The position numbers and the translations under genes are program-made. A stretch of 64,000 nucleotides of DNA from positions 34,733 through 98,732 of the forward strand of contig SHYS01000007.1 of assembly GCA_009692685.1 (NCBI GenBank), given 5' to 3'. The notes under the pieces were generated by a model, which ran no database searches, had not been told where the DNA came from, and was given only the letters and a program-made list of their open reading frames with translations. Source of the DNA: Dehalococcoidia bacterium. Lineage in GTDB: Bacteria > Chloroflexota > Dehalococcoidia > UBA2979. This document shows, in pieces, positions 17,480 to 26,605 of the stretch (its first letter is position 1; every line of letters starts with the position of its first letter).

Positions 17480-19018
17480 CTACTGGAGCGCTTCGGCGGC
17501 GTGGCGCGCGGCGGTGATCAGCGACGTCGGCATGAGGCCGAGGACCAACACACCCACGGCCGCCACCGCGAGGACGCCCTGGATCGCGCCCGGTACTCGG
17601 AAGCCGGAGGCGTCCCGCGGCTCATCGAGGATCATCGTGCGTGCCCACCTCAGGTAATAGAACGCCGAGATCGCGGTGTTGAGGACACCGACGGCCACGA
17701 TGATCACAAGCCAGCGCTCGATGACCCCGTCGATGAGGTCACCGACGAACGGTGGCGCGGCCGGCGGCAGCTTCGAGCCGAGGTTCGAGACGAACTGTGA
17801 GGCGCCCTGCGCCTGGATGGCAGAATTGAAGACGTACAGCTTCGCAAGGAAGCCCGCGGTCGGCGGGATGCCGGTCAACGAGAGCAGGCAGAGCGTGAGG
17901 ACGCCCGCAAGCCACGGCGAGCGTCGCCCGAGGCCGGCGTAGTCGGCGATCTCGTCGGAGCCAATGCGTTGAGAGATCGCGATAACACAGACGAAGGCGC
18001 CGAGGTTCGTCGCCAGGTACGTCCCGAGGAAGAACAGCACCCCCGACGCGCCGATCGTGCTCCCTGCCGAGACCGCTGCCAGTCCAATGGCGATGTTACC
18101 CGCCTGCGCGATCGAGGAGTAACCGAGGAGGCGCTTCACGTTGGTCTGCTGGATGGCCGCGATGTTCCCGAACGTCATCGACAGCGCTGCGAGGACCCCG
18201 AACATGATGGCCCAGTCGTTCGCGATGAAGGTGCCGCCGCCACCGAGGCCCGCGTAGAAGACGCGCAGCATCACGGCGAACCCGGCCGCCTTCGAGGCGA
18301 CCGACAGGAAGCTCGCCACCACGGTCGGAGAGCCCTCGTACACGTCGGGCGCCCAAGCGTGGAACGGGAAGAGCGCGAGCTTAAAGCCCAGCCCGGCCGC
18401 CACGAGGATGAACCCGAAGAGCAGCGCCATCCGCGCGCCCTGGTTTGCCGTCGCCACATAGGCGGCGATCGCCTCGAGGGAGGTGGCTCCCGCCAGTCCG
18501 AAGAGGAACGCCATGCCGTACAGCAGCACAGCCGCGGAGATGGAGCCGTAGAGCAGGTACTTCAACCCCGCCTCGGACGAGCGGTCGTCGCGGGCGATGC
18601 CGGCAAGGATGAACTGCGCGATCGAGGTGGTCTCGAGCGTCACGAAGATCGCGATGAGGTCGTCCGCCTGCGTGAGCAGCACCATCGATCCGGCGGAGAT
18701 CAGCAGCAGCGAGTAGAACTCACCTCGTTGCGCACGTGCGTCGGCCCATTCGGCGCTGGCCAGTACGACGGCCAAGGTCACGGTAGTGATCAGTACGGCG
18801 AAGAACACAGAGAACGCGTCGACGCGTACAGCGCCATTGAACGCGCTCGAGTCCGCGTTTCCCATCCCCTGTCCGATAGCGTAGGCCAGCGCGAGCACGA
18901 TCGAGGTGACGACGATCGGCCTCAACGCGCGCGTGCTCGTGATCGCGGCCAGCAGCACGAGTGCTGCGCCCGCATACAGGATCAGCGCGGGCGCGATGAC
19001 GGTCAGGCTCGCACCCAT
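17480..19018 (-). CDS. nuoN: NADH-quinone oxidoreductase subunit N
   Basis: One of the three antiporter-like proton-pumping subunits of complex I in the cytoplasmic membrane, 512 residues and about 14 hydrophobic helices. Characteristic stretches are FVTLETTSIAQFIL, a GFKLALFPFHAWAPDVYEG loop with the conserved lysine, NVKRLLGYSSIAQAGN, and LTGIPPTAGFLAKLYVF. The ATG overlaps the nuoM stop (ATGA). It is the last gene of the nuo operon. Confidence 0.96.
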   Translation of the reverse strand: MGASLTVIAPALILYAGAALVLLAAITSTRALRPIVVTSIVLALAYAIGQGMGNADSSAFNGAVRVDAFSVFFAVLITTVTLAVVLASAEWADARAQRGEFYSLLLISAGSMVLLTQADDLIAIFVTLETTSIAQFILAGIARDDRSSEAGLKYLLYGSISAAVLLYGMAFLFGLAGATSLEAIAAYVATANQGARMALLFGFILVAAGLGFKLALFPFHAWAPDVYEGSPTVVASFLSVASKAAGFAVMLRVFYAGLGGGGTFIANDWAIMFGVLAALSMTFGNIAAIQQTNVKRLLGYSSIAQAGNIAIGLAAVSAGSTIGASGVLFFLGTYLATNLGAFVCVIAISQRIGSDEIADYAGLGRRSPWLAGVLTLCLLSLTGIPPTAGFLAKLYVFNSAIQAQGASQFVSNLGSKLPPAAPPFVGDLIDGVIERWLVIIVAVGVLNTAISAFYYLRWARTMILDEPRDASGFRVPGAIQGVLAVAAVGVLVLGLMPTSLITAARHAAEALQ

Positions 19019-20487
19019 CAGACGGCTCCTACGAGGGCGGCGATCGGTCCGACGCCCGCCTCGATGACACGAGTGACAACCGCCGGGTACACGCCAACGA
19101 TCACGATCGATGCTGCCATGCCGAGCACGGCGGTGCGCTCCCACCACGCCGTCGCGTCAGGCATCGCTGCCCAGCGCGTGCTCGGTGGCCCAAAGAAGAC
19201 CCGCTGCGCCATCCACAGGATGTAACCGCCAGCAATGACGACGCCGAAAACGGCGAACATCGTCGCGACGGGGTGAGTGCCCCACGACCCGATGAACACC
19301 GTCAGCTCGGCCACGAACCCGGACAGCAGCGGCAGCCCCAGCGAGGCGAGCCCCGCAACCATCATGAACACGCCAATGAACGGCACGTGGTGCATCAGCC
19401 CACCGAAGTCGGCGATCTGCCTCGTATGAGCGCGGTCGTAGACCAGACCCACCATGATGAACAGCAGCCCCGTGATCGTGCCGTGAGTGAACATCTGGAG
19501 CGCCGCACCCGACATCGAGACCGGCGTGAGCGCCGCGACGCCGAGGAGCACGTACCCCATGTGTGAGACGGAGGAATAGGCGATCAGCCGCTTCAAGTCG
19601 CGCTGCTGCAATGTGATGATCGCGCCATACACAACCGAGAACCCGGCGATCGTCGCGAGGACGGTCGAGAATGTCCGCGCGGACTCGGGCAAGATCGACA
19701 CCGGGATGCGCAGCATCCCGTAGCCACCCATCTTCAGCAGCACCCCTGCCAGCATCACAGAGACCGCCGTCGGCGCATCGGTGTGCGCGTCCGGCAGCCA
19801 GGTGTGCAGCGGGAAGACCGGCAACTTCACGAGGAACGCGGCCATGATCAGCCAGAACACGAGGCTCGCCGGTACCACGAGGTTCTCGACGTTGGCGCCG
19901 GCGAGCTTTTCGATATCGAACGTGTGCGCCGACAGCCCGAGGATCAGGAAGCCCACCACCATTAGTGCCGACCCGCCGATGGTGTACAGCAGGAACTTCA
20001 TCGCGCTGTATTCCTTGCGACCGGAACCCCAGATCGAGATCAGGAGGTACATCGGCAACAGCTCGAACTCCCAGAAGAAGAAGAACTGGATGAGGTCCAG
20101 CGAGGTGAACACCCCCGCAACGGCGGTCTCGAGGAGCAGCAGCATGGCGAAGTACTGGCGTGGCCGCAGCTCGATGTTCCACGACACCAGCACGGAAGCT
20201 AGGGACAGCAGTCCCGTCAGCAGCACGAGCGGCGCCGACAGCCCGTCCACTCCGAGGCCGAACTGCACGTCGAAGCCCGCGTCCTTGGCGTGGATCCACG
20301 CGAACCGCTGCACGAATTGGTAGCCCTCGTGGTCGGCGTTGAAGAGCCCGAAGACGAGGATCGAGACAACAAAGGCGAGCCCGCTCGCGCCCAGCGCCAC
20401 CACGCGAGGCTTGATGCGCTCGTCCTCGGGCAAGAGCAGCAGCACCAGCGCGCCGGCGGCAGGCAGCAGCAGGAACAGTGCCAGCAT
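19018..20487 (-). CDS. nuoM: NADH-quinone oxidoreductase subunit M
   Basis: Antiporter-like complex I subunit, 489 residues, multi-spanning. Signatures include FFFFWEFELLPMYLLISIWG with the conserved glutamate, KLPVFPLHTWLPDAHTDAP, DLKRLIAYSSVSHMGYVLLG and TQMFTHG-like LQMFTHGTITGLLF. It lies 1 base after nuoL and overlaps nuoN by 4 bases, so coupled translation is likely. Confidence 0.96.
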   Translation of the reverse strand: MLALFLLLPAAGALVLLLLPEDERIKPRVVALGASGLAFVVSILVFGLFNADHEGYQFVQRFAWIHAKDAGFDVQFGLGVDGLSAPLVLLTGLLSLASVLVSWNIELRPRQYFAMLLLLETAVAGVFTSLDLIQFFFFWEFELLPMYLLISIWGSGRKEYSAMKFLLYTIGGSALMVVGFLILGLSAHTFDIEKLAGANVENLVVPASLVFWLIMAAFLVKLPVFPLHTWLPDAHTDAPTAVSVMLAGVLLKMGGYGMLRIPVSILPESARTFSTVLATIAGFSVVYGAIITLQQRDLKRLIAYSSVSHMGYVLLGVAALTPVSMSGAALQMFTHGTITGLLFIMVGLVYDRAHTRQIADFGGLMHHVPFIGVFMMVAGLASLGLPLLSGFVAELTVFIGSWGTHPVATMFAVFGVVIAGGYILWMAQRVFFGPPSTRWAAMPDATAWWERTAVLGMAASIVIVGVYPAVVTRVIEAGVGPIAALVGAV

Positions 20488-20488
20488 T

Positions 20489-22444
20489 CTATGGCCTCAG
20501 TTCCATGAGCGCGTCGAAGGCTGTGCCGCCAAGGACGAGGACCGCGCCGACGATCGTGATCGCGCCCATGAGGAACATCGAGGTGTAGGCCTGCGGCTGC
20601 CCGTAGATGGTGCGGCGCAAGCCCTCGCTTCCCATACGTACGACGAAGGCGAGGCCGTTGACCGCGCCATCGATCACCCAGGTATCGAAGAGCTGCAGCC
20701 CACGACCCAGACCGCGATCCAAGCCAAGGCGAATGATGCCGTCCTCGGCGATGGTGTCCATGTAGTACTTGTTGGAGATGATGTGGTTCGGCACCGCGAA
20801 CCTCGAGAGCAACATCGCGGGCGAGGGTACGCCGCCCCAGTAGATGGCTGTCGCGAGTCCGATACCCCCCAACGCCGCCGCCAGCGAGGCGACCACGACC
20901 GTCGAGACGGGCTCAACCTCGTGGCGAAGATCCGGGGGCAGTGCACCCGAGACGAACTCCCCGAACCAGCCTACCGTCGCGAAGCCGATGATCACCGAAG
21001 GCACGGCGAGGATGATCAGCGGCCAGGCCATAGAGCGGGGCGACTCGCGCGGGCCTGCGTGTGCTCCTCCGGGAGAGGCGCGCGCGGCACCATGCTCGGG
21101 CTCCGCGCCGCCCTTGTACTCGCCGAAGAAGGTCAGGAAGACCGCGCGAAACATGTAGAAGGCCGTCATGAAGGCGACCAGCGTGCCGATGACCCAGAGG
21201 AACTTGTCCTCGTGCCAGGCGTCGAGCAGGATCTCGTCCTTGCTGAAGAAGCCGGACAGCGGCCACACGCCCGACAGCGACAGCGAGCCGATCAAGAACG
21301 TCCAGAACGTGATCGGCATCGATTTGCGCAGGCCACCCATGAGGCGCATATCGAAGGTGTTCGTCGCGTGGTTCACGGAGCCGGACCCGAGGAACAACAA
21401 CGCTTTGAAGAAGGCATGCGTAAACAGGTGGAACGTCGCCGCCACGTACCCGCCGAGGCCAAGCGCCATCACCATGTAGCCCAGCTGGGAGACCGTCGAG
21501 TACGCCAGCACGCGCTTCACGTCGGTCATCACCAGCCCCATCGAGGCGGCGAAGATCGCCGTGAAGGCACCCGTGTAGGCGATGAACGTGTGCACTCCCT
21601 CGGGGGCGGCGTGGAACGTCGGGAACATCCTCGCCAGGAGGTAGACGCCCGCCACCACCATCGTGGCCGCGTGGATGAGGGCGGAGACCGGCGTCGGCCC
21701 CTCCATCGCGTCCGGTAGCCAGATGTGCAGCGGGAACTGTGCCGACTTGCCCATCGCGCCCATGAACATGCCAAGGGAGATACCTGTCAGCGCCGCGGTG
21801 GTCAGTCCGCCGTGCTCGGCGAGCGTGTTGATCGCCTCGATGTTGAACTGGCCCTTGGTGTTCGCCCAGATCGCGATCACGGCGAGCATTAATCCGAAGT
21901 CGCCAAACCTCGTGACGATGAACGCCTTCTTGGCCGCCGCCGCCGCCGCAGGACGGTCGAACCAGAATCCAATCAACAGGTACGAGGCGAGGCCAACCAG
22001 CTCCCAGTGGATAAAGAGCTGCAGGATGCTCGAGGCAAGCACGAGCCCCAGCATCGCCGAGGTGAAGAGCGCCATGTATGTGTAGTAACGCGCGTAGCCG
22101 GTGTCCCCATGCATGTACCCCGTCGAGTAGATCTGCACGAGCAGCGCCACGCTCGTGACCACGACGAGCATCATCGCGGTCAGACCATCGAGCTGGACGC
22201 CAAGCTCGACGTGCAAATCGCCAAACTCGAGCCACGTGTGCGGCGCGAAGCCTACCGACTCGCCGTGATGCGCCATCACCGCCTGGAGCGCCCACAGCGA
22301 GAGCAGCCAGGCGAGGCCAACCGCCGCGATGGTCAGCTGACCGGCCTGCTGCGGCCGGCGACGCAGGAAGGCCGCGTTCACTAGGAAGGCGGTAACAGGC
22401 GCGAAGTAGATCGCCCAGACGGCTGCCTCGGGGATGGAGCTCAA
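20489..22444 (-). CDS. nuoL: NADH-quinone oxidoreductase subunit L
   Basis: The largest antiporter-like complex I subunit, 651 residues from the chosen start, ending in a long lateral-helix region. Conserved stretches are YSTGYMHGDTGYARYYTYM, HWELVGLASYLLIGFWFDRP, SAQFPLHIWLPDAMEGPTPV, VKRVLAYSTVSQLGYM and TFHLFTHAFFKALLFLGSG. The start is a TTG whose last bases form the stop of the upstream small gene (TTGA); a longer form from 22495 would add 17 residues lying inside that gene. Between nuoL and nuoK is an extra small gene not part of the standard operon. Confidence 0.94.
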   Translation of the reverse strand: MSSIPEAAVWAIYFAPVTAFLVNAAFLRRRPQQAGQLTIAAVGLAWLLSLWALQAVMAHHGESVGFAPHTWLEFGDLHVELGVQLDGLTAMMLVVVTSVALLVQIYSTGYMHGDTGYARYYTYMALFTSAMLGLVLASSILQLFIHWELVGLASYLLIGFWFDRPAAAAAAKKAFIVTRFGDFGLMLAVIAIWANTKGQFNIEAINTLAEHGGLTTAALTGISLGMFMGAMGKSAQFPLHIWLPDAMEGPTPVSALIHAATMVVAGVYLLARMFPTFHAAPEGVHTFIAYTGAFTAIFAASMGLVMTDVKRVLAYSTVSQLGYMVMALGLGGYVAATFHLFTHAFFKALLFLGSGSVNHATNTFDMRLMGGLRKSMPITFWTFLIGSLSLSGVWPLSGFFSKDEILLDAWHEDKFLWVIGTLVAFMTAFYMFRAVFLTFFGEYKGGAEPEHGAARASPGGAHAGPRESPRSMAWPLIILAVPSVIIGFATVGWFGEFVSGALPPDLRHEVEPVSTVVVASLAAALGGIGLATAIYWGGVPSPAMLLSRFAVPNHIISNKYYMDTIAEDGIIRLGLDRGLGRGLQLFDTWVIDGAVNGLAFVVRMGSEGLRRTIYGQPQAYTSMFLMGAITIVGAVLVLGGTAFDALMELRP

Positions 22445-22629
22445 ATCTTGTTCAGCACTTCCCGCGCCACATGCGTCTTCCCGTTCGGCACCCATATCTC
22501 ACGAGCGTCCGCCATCGAGCCGATCTCGAGTGGTGGAACCACCTGCACCGAGACCGCCTCGGCACGCAGCAGCTCGCGCCAGATTTCGGCAGCGTAGCCG
22601 TCAGGCACGTCCATGAACTTCGTCCACAT
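22441..22629 (-). CDS. Small DUF2007-like protein inside the nuo operon
   Basis: A 62-residue soluble protein: MWTKFMDVPDGYAAEIWREL is followed by a second strand (AVSVQVVPPLEIG), REIWVPNGKTHVA and a short helix. The beta-alpha-beta plan with an AEIWRELLRAEA helix resembles the DUF2007 'signal-transducing' domain, with PII-like topology, but similarity is only by eye. It starts 18 bases after nuoK and its stop overlaps the nuoL start (TTGA), so it is made from the same message. The function is unknown; complex I assembly or regulation is a guess. Confidence 0.6.
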   Translation of the reverse strand: MWTKFMDVPDGYAAEIWRELLRAEAVSVQVVPPLEIGSMADAREIWVPNGKTHVAREVLNKI

Positions 22630-22647
22630 CTCGCGGTGCCTCTCCGC

Positions 22648-22998
22648 CTACCAGCGCAGCAGGTTTAAGCGGTCGAGGTCGACGGTCTCGCGACGGCGAT
22701 ACACGAGCACCGCCATCGCCAGCGCCACGGCCGCCTCCGCGGCTGCGACGGTGAGGATGAACACCACGAACACATGCCCGGCGAGGACTGGAGTCCCCGG
22801 CGCGCTCTCGACGAAGCGCGCAAACGCAAGGAAGGCCAGATTCGCGGCGTTGAGCATCAGCTCGACGCCCATCAATACCGCGATCGCGTTGCGCTTCGAC
22901 AGCGCGATGATGATGCCGATCGCGAAGATCTGGCCGGAGAGCATGAGGTAATGCGGCAGCCCGGGGACGATAAACTGCTTCAGCTCCTCGAACGTCAC
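22648..22998 (-). CDS. nuoK: NADH-quinone oxidoreductase subunit K
   Basis: A 116-residue three-helix membrane subunit of complex I. The first helix runs YLMLSGQIFAIGIIIALSKR. The second has the conserved glutamate in AVLMGVELMLNAANLAFLAF, and the third reads VFVVFILTVAAAEAAVALAM with the second conserved glutamate. Its ATG overlaps the nuoJ stop. Confidence 0.96.
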   Translation of the reverse strand: MTFEELKQFIVPGLPHYLMLSGQIFAIGIIIALSKRNAIAVLMGVELMLNAANLAFLAFARFVESAPGTPVLAGHVFVVFILTVAAAEAAVALAMAVLVYRRRETVDLDRLNLLRW

Positions 22999-23510
22999 GC
23001 TGGATCCTCCTCGCGAACGAGGACAATCGCGCCCACGAGTGCCGCCAGCAGCAGCACCGATGCAACCTCGAAGGCCAGCACGTAAGGTCCGAGGAGCGCC
23101 TGCCCGATCTCCGCAATCGTCGTGTCAAAGGACCGCGCGTCCAGACCCTCCCGGGTAATCGGACCCCAGTCGGTCACCACCGCGACCAGCGCGATGATGG
23201 TGGCAAACCCGCCGCCGACGGCGAGGCCCGGCAGCACGAATAGCGAGTTCGCGTTGTTGCGATCGGCAAGTGGTGTCAGCATCACGGCGAAGACGAGCAG
23301 GATCGAGACTGCTCCGGCGTAGATGAGGATCTGCGCCACCGCCAAGAAGTCGGCGGACAGGGTGATGAACAGGCCCGCCATGCCCACGAACGCCAGCACC
23401 AGGAAGACGACGGCGTGCAGCAGGTTCCGCACCACGAAGACGGCGAGCGACGACATCACGGTGACGCCGGCGAGCGTGTAGAAGGCCCCGATCACCCCGA
23501 TGTTCTCCAT
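22995..23510 (-). CDS. nuoJ: NADH-quinone oxidoreductase subunit J
   Basis: A 171-residue, five-helix complex I membrane subunit. Family-typical segments are VRNLLHAVVFLVLAFVGMAG, TLSADFLAVAQILIYAGAVS and LLVFAVMLT, ending in VLLLAALVGAIVLVREED. The ATG overlaps the nuoH stop (ATGA), leaving no room for nuoI, which normally lies between nuoH and nuoJ. Confidence 0.96.
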   Translation of the reverse strand: MENIGVIGAFYTLAGVTVMSSLAVFVVRNLLHAVVFLVLAFVGMAGLFITLSADFLAVAQILIYAGAVSILLVFAVMLTPLADRNNANSLFVLPGLAVGGGFATIIALVAVVTDWGPITREGLDARSFDTTIAEIGQALLGPYVLAFEVASVLLLAALVGAIVLVREEDPA

Positions 23511-24979
23511 CAGGCGCGGCCCTCCGCTTCCCGCAGGACTTTCGCGGCGCGGAGGCCGCCGACCGTCGAGGTCATGATCGGCTCGTTCGCCTCCAGTTCC
23601 GGGTGGTAGCCGAGGACGTGCGCCCAGCGTCGCATCGCGATGCGCGCGAAGAGGAAGTTCACGATGGCGAACAGGCCAAGGGAGACGATCCCCGGCACCT
23701 CCCACCTCGTGAAGATCGAAGACTCAACGGCGACCAATCCGACGTTCGCAATCGACAGCGGAATGAGGTACTTCCACGCGAATGCCATCAGCTGGTCGAG
23801 GCGGAATCGCGGCAGCGTCGCGCGAAGCCAGACCAGCACGAAGTACACCACCGAGATCTTGACGCCAAGGATTAGGTAGCCGGGAATCCACTTCTCCAGG
23901 CCGAACAGCGTCCAGCCTCCAAAGAAGAGCGTGCTCACGAACGCACTCGAGGCGGTCGCGTAGCCGAGCTCTCCCGCCAAGAAGAGGCCCATCTTCATCC
24001 CGGAGTACTCGGTGTAGTAGCCCGCGACAATCTCGGACTCCGCCTCGGCGATGTCGTTCGGCGAGCGGTTCAGTTCAGCCGTCGAGGAGAAGAAGAATGT
24101 GAACAGCGACAGCGGCAGCAAGAATGCGAACCATGCGTTGTGCTCGGACTGCCAGCGCACGATCTCGGTGAGCTGCAACGAGCCGCTCAACAGCACCAGC
24201 GTGAGCAGTGCGATCGAAATCGGGATCTCGTAGGAGACCATCATCGCCACGGTGCGCATCGCACCCAGCAACGCGTAGTGGTTGTTCGACGACCACCCCG
24301 CGAGGAAGATCGCGAGCGTCGTCAACGAGGTGACCGCCACGAGGTAGAGCACTCCAACGTTGAGGTCGACGTACGCCATCCTCGGCGCCCACGGGACGGC
24401 GCCCCAGAGCAGCATCAGCGGGATGAAGATGATCACGGGAGGCAGGTAGTACAGGAAGCGATCGGCCCCTCGAGGGATGACCGTCTCCTTCTGCATCATC
24501 TTGATCGCATCCGCCAGCGGCTGCAGCAGACCGAAGGGGCCCACGCGGTTCGGACCGCGTCTCACCTGGAAGCGCGCCAGCAAGCGGCGCTCGGACCACA
24601 CGAGGATCACTAGCAGCACGCCCACGAACGACAGGATCACCGTCCCACCGATGACCGCGGTCGCCACGGAGGCGATGGCGGCGCCCGGCACACAGAGCTC
24701 CGCCGACGGCCCGAAGCACTCGGGGACCAGGACGCTCCGCAGTCCCGTCATGGTGTTTCCGAAGTCGCGGAAGTCGTACCACTTCCCATCCAGAAAGCCG
24801 CTGATCACCACACCGCCGAGTGCGGCGCTCACGATCACGAACCCCAGCAGTGCGCCTGCGCCGACGAAACGGCCACCACGCATCGGGATGTGCAGGATTC
24901 GATCGCGCGTGCCCGAGGGGAAGGACGCCGGCGCGTCCTTGTGGGTGTCGAACGTCAGGCCGAGGAAGCGCACGCTCAT
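23510..24979 (-). CDS. nuoH: NADH-quinone oxidoreductase subunit H, with N-terminal extension
   Basis: The quinone-site membrane subunit, 489 residues against about 325-350 in typical NuoH. The canonical part starts near residue 110 and contains VWSERRLLARFQVRRGPNRV, GPFGLLQPLADAIKMMQKE, MVSYEIPISIALL, and AELNRSPNDIAEAESEIVAG with YYTEYSGMKMGLF. The first about 105 residues carry an additional hydrophobic helix (about 38-62) and a periplasm-like loop containing VPECFGPSAELCVPG with two cysteines. The start ATG overlaps the nuoD stop. Confidence 0.94.
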   Translation of the reverse strand: MSVRFLGLTFDTHKDAPASFPSGTRDRILHIPMRGGRFVGAGALLGFVIVSAALGGVVISGFLDGKWYDFRDFGNTMTGLRSVLVPECFGPSAELCVPGAAIASVATAVIGGTVILSFVGVLLVILVWSERRLLARFQVRRGPNRVGPFGLLQPLADAIKMMQKETVIPRGADRFLYYLPPVIIFIPLMLLWGAVPWAPRMAYVDLNVGVLYLVAVTSLTTLAIFLAGWSSNNHYALLGAMRTVAMMVSYEIPISIALLTLVLLSGSLQLTEIVRWQSEHNAWFAFLLPLSLFTFFFSSTAELNRSPNDIAEAESEIVAGYYTEYSGMKMGLFLAGELGYATASSAFVSTLFFGGWTLFGLEKWIPGYLILGVKISVVYFVLVWLRATLPRFRLDQLMAFAWKYLIPLSIANVGLVAVESSIFTRWEVPGIVSLGLFAIVNFLFARIAMRRWAHVLGYHPELEANEPIMTSTVGGLRAAKVLREAEGRA

Positions 24980-26091
24980 CGGTCGATCTCTCCCACGACG
25001 ATATCGACCGAGCCGAGCGCGACGATCGCATCCGGCAACGATGCACCGACCGCCATCTGCTTCAGCAACGACAGGTTGATGAGCGATGGCGCACGGATGT
25101 GGAAGCGTGCCGGTGCCGGTCCACCATCTGAGACGAGGTAGAACCCGAGCTCACCACGCGGACCCTCGACGCGCGCGTACGCCTCGCCGGGCTCGGGGCG
25201 CAACGCCAGAGGTACATCGGTCTTGTGGGCACCCGACGGCAGCCCATCGAGCGCCTGGCGGATGATCGAGGCCGACTGCTTGACTTCCTCCATGCGCACC
25301 ATAAAGCGGTCCCAGACGTCCCCCACACGGCCGACCGGCACCTCAAAGTCAAAGCGGTCGTAGATGCCATAGCCGTCGGCGCGCCTCAGATCCCACGGGA
25401 CGCCCGAAGAGCGCAGCATCGGCCCGGTGAGCGAGCCGTTGATGGCGTCCTCGGCCGAGATGATCGCAACGCCTTTAGTGCGCGCGAGAAAGATCTCGTT
25501 CTCGATCAACAGGGTGTGATATTCATCGATACGGTCCGGCAGGTCGCTGAGCAGCTGCTCGACGGCCGGGTAGAACTCGGGCGGCGGGTCGAAGGCGACA
25601 CCGCCGATGCGCATGTAGTTCGTCGTCAGGCGCGCGCCACACGTCATCTCGAAGAGGTCGAGTATCTTCTCGCGCTCGCGCCACATGTAGAGCAACGGCG
25701 TCTGGAGGGCGCCAGCGTCCGAGACCAGCTGCCCGTTCGCCATCGCGTGCGAAGCGATGCGCTGGAGTTCGGCGAAGATCACCCGCAGGTACTGCGCGCG
25801 CTCCGGCACCTCCACGCCCGACAGCTGCTCGGCGGCCAGGCAGTATCCGAGGTTGTTCGACATCCCCGCGAGGTAGTCGGCCCTGTCTGTGAACGGGATG
25901 TTCTGGGTGTACGTGCGCTCCTCGGCGAGTTTCTCCATCGAGCGGTGGAGGTAGCCCACGATCATCTCGATGTCGTTGATGCGCTCCCCATCCATCACCA
26001 CACGGATGCGGAACACCCCGTGCGTCGAGGGGTGTTGCGGTCCGATGTTGAGAACGTAGGGCTCGGAGTACGGCTCGCGGGTGATGGTCAT
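24976..26091 (-). CDS. nuoD: NADH-quinone oxidoreductase subunit D
   Basis: The 49-kDa-type peripheral subunit lining the quinone site, 371 residues. Conserved stretches are LNIGPQHPSTHGVFRI, GYLHRSMEKLAEERTY, and SNNLGYCLAAEQLSGVEVPE. Later come RLTTNYMRIGGV, LRSSGVPWDLRR, EGPRGELGFYLVSDGG, and a C-terminus ending in GSVDIVVGEIDR. NuoC is a separate gene immediately upstream (ATGA overlap), not fused as in some bacteria. Confidence 0.96.
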   Translation of the reverse strand: MTITREPYSEPYVLNIGPQHPSTHGVFRIRVVMDGERINDIEMIVGYLHRSMEKLAEERTYTQNIPFTDRADYLAGMSNNLGYCLAAEQLSGVEVPERAQYLRVIFAELQRIASHAMANGQLVSDAGALQTPLLYMWREREKILDLFEMTCGARLTTNYMRIGGVAFDPPPEFYPAVEQLLSDLPDRIDEYHTLLIENEIFLARTKGVAIISAEDAINGSLTGPMLRSSGVPWDLRRADGYGIYDRFDFEVPVGRVGDVWDRFMVRMEEVKQSASIIRQALDGLPSGAHKTDVPLALRPEPGEAYARVEGPRGELGFYLVSDGGPAPARFHIRAPSLINLSLLKQMAVGASLPDAIVALGSVDIVVGEIDR

Positions 26092-26603
26092 CGGACCTGC
26101 ACACCCTTCTGCTCATACGGGAACTGCGGCAGCCCCGGATAGCGGCCCTGCAGCTGCAGGAAGTCCTTGCGCAGCGGGTAGCCGGGGAACCCCTCCCAGA
26201 GAAACAGGCGCTTCAGGTCCGGGTGGCCCTCGAAGCGAATGCCCATCAGGTCGTAAGTCTCCAGCTCCTGGAGCAGCGCGCCCGTATAGACCGAGTAGCA
26301 ACTCGGCAACGATGGCGCATCGTGGTCGGTGAGGATCGCCTTCACCTCGATCTGGTGGTTGTTGTCCATCGACTGGAGCCAGTAGACGACCTCGAAGCGG
26401 TCGTAGCGGTCGACGCTCGTCAGACACGACAGCTGTGCGGCATCCAGCTCCGGGTCGTCGCGGAGCCAGCGGAGCGCCTCGGTAATGCGCGCCGGGTCGA
26501 CCTCAACCCATTCGTCCGTCGCGTTGAAGACGATCCCCGACAGCGCCGCGTTCATGCGCTTTGCCACCTCGTGGCCCTCCAGCTGGTGCTTCGCCTTCGG
26601 CAT
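26088..26603 (-). CDS. nuoC: NADH-quinone oxidoreductase subunit C
   Basis: The 30-kDa-type peripheral subunit, 171 residues. The family core is present: LSCLTSVDRYDRFEVVYWLQ, then the loop VYTGALLQELETYDLMGIRF, EGHPDLKRLFLWEGFPGYPL and RKDF. The ATG lies 2 bases after the nuoA stop. In the standard order nuoB would sit here between nuoA and nuoC; it does not. Confidence 0.95.
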   Translation of the reverse strand: MPKAKHQLEGHEVAKRMNAALSGIVFNATDEWVEVDPARITEALRWLRDDPELDAAQLSCLTSVDRYDRFEVVYWLQSMDNNHQIEVKAILTDHDAPSLPSCYSVYTGALLQELETYDLMGIRFEGHPDLKRLFLWEGFPGYPLRKDFLQLQGRYPGLPQFPYEQKGVQVR

Positions 26604-26605
26604 GG

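Noticed and set aside
20339..22295. Long antisense and alternate-frame open frames over nuoL and nuoM (up to about 460 codons)
   Set aside because: Composed of biased residues (Arg, His, Asp, Gly), lie wholly inside strongly supported complex I genes, and lack start signals.
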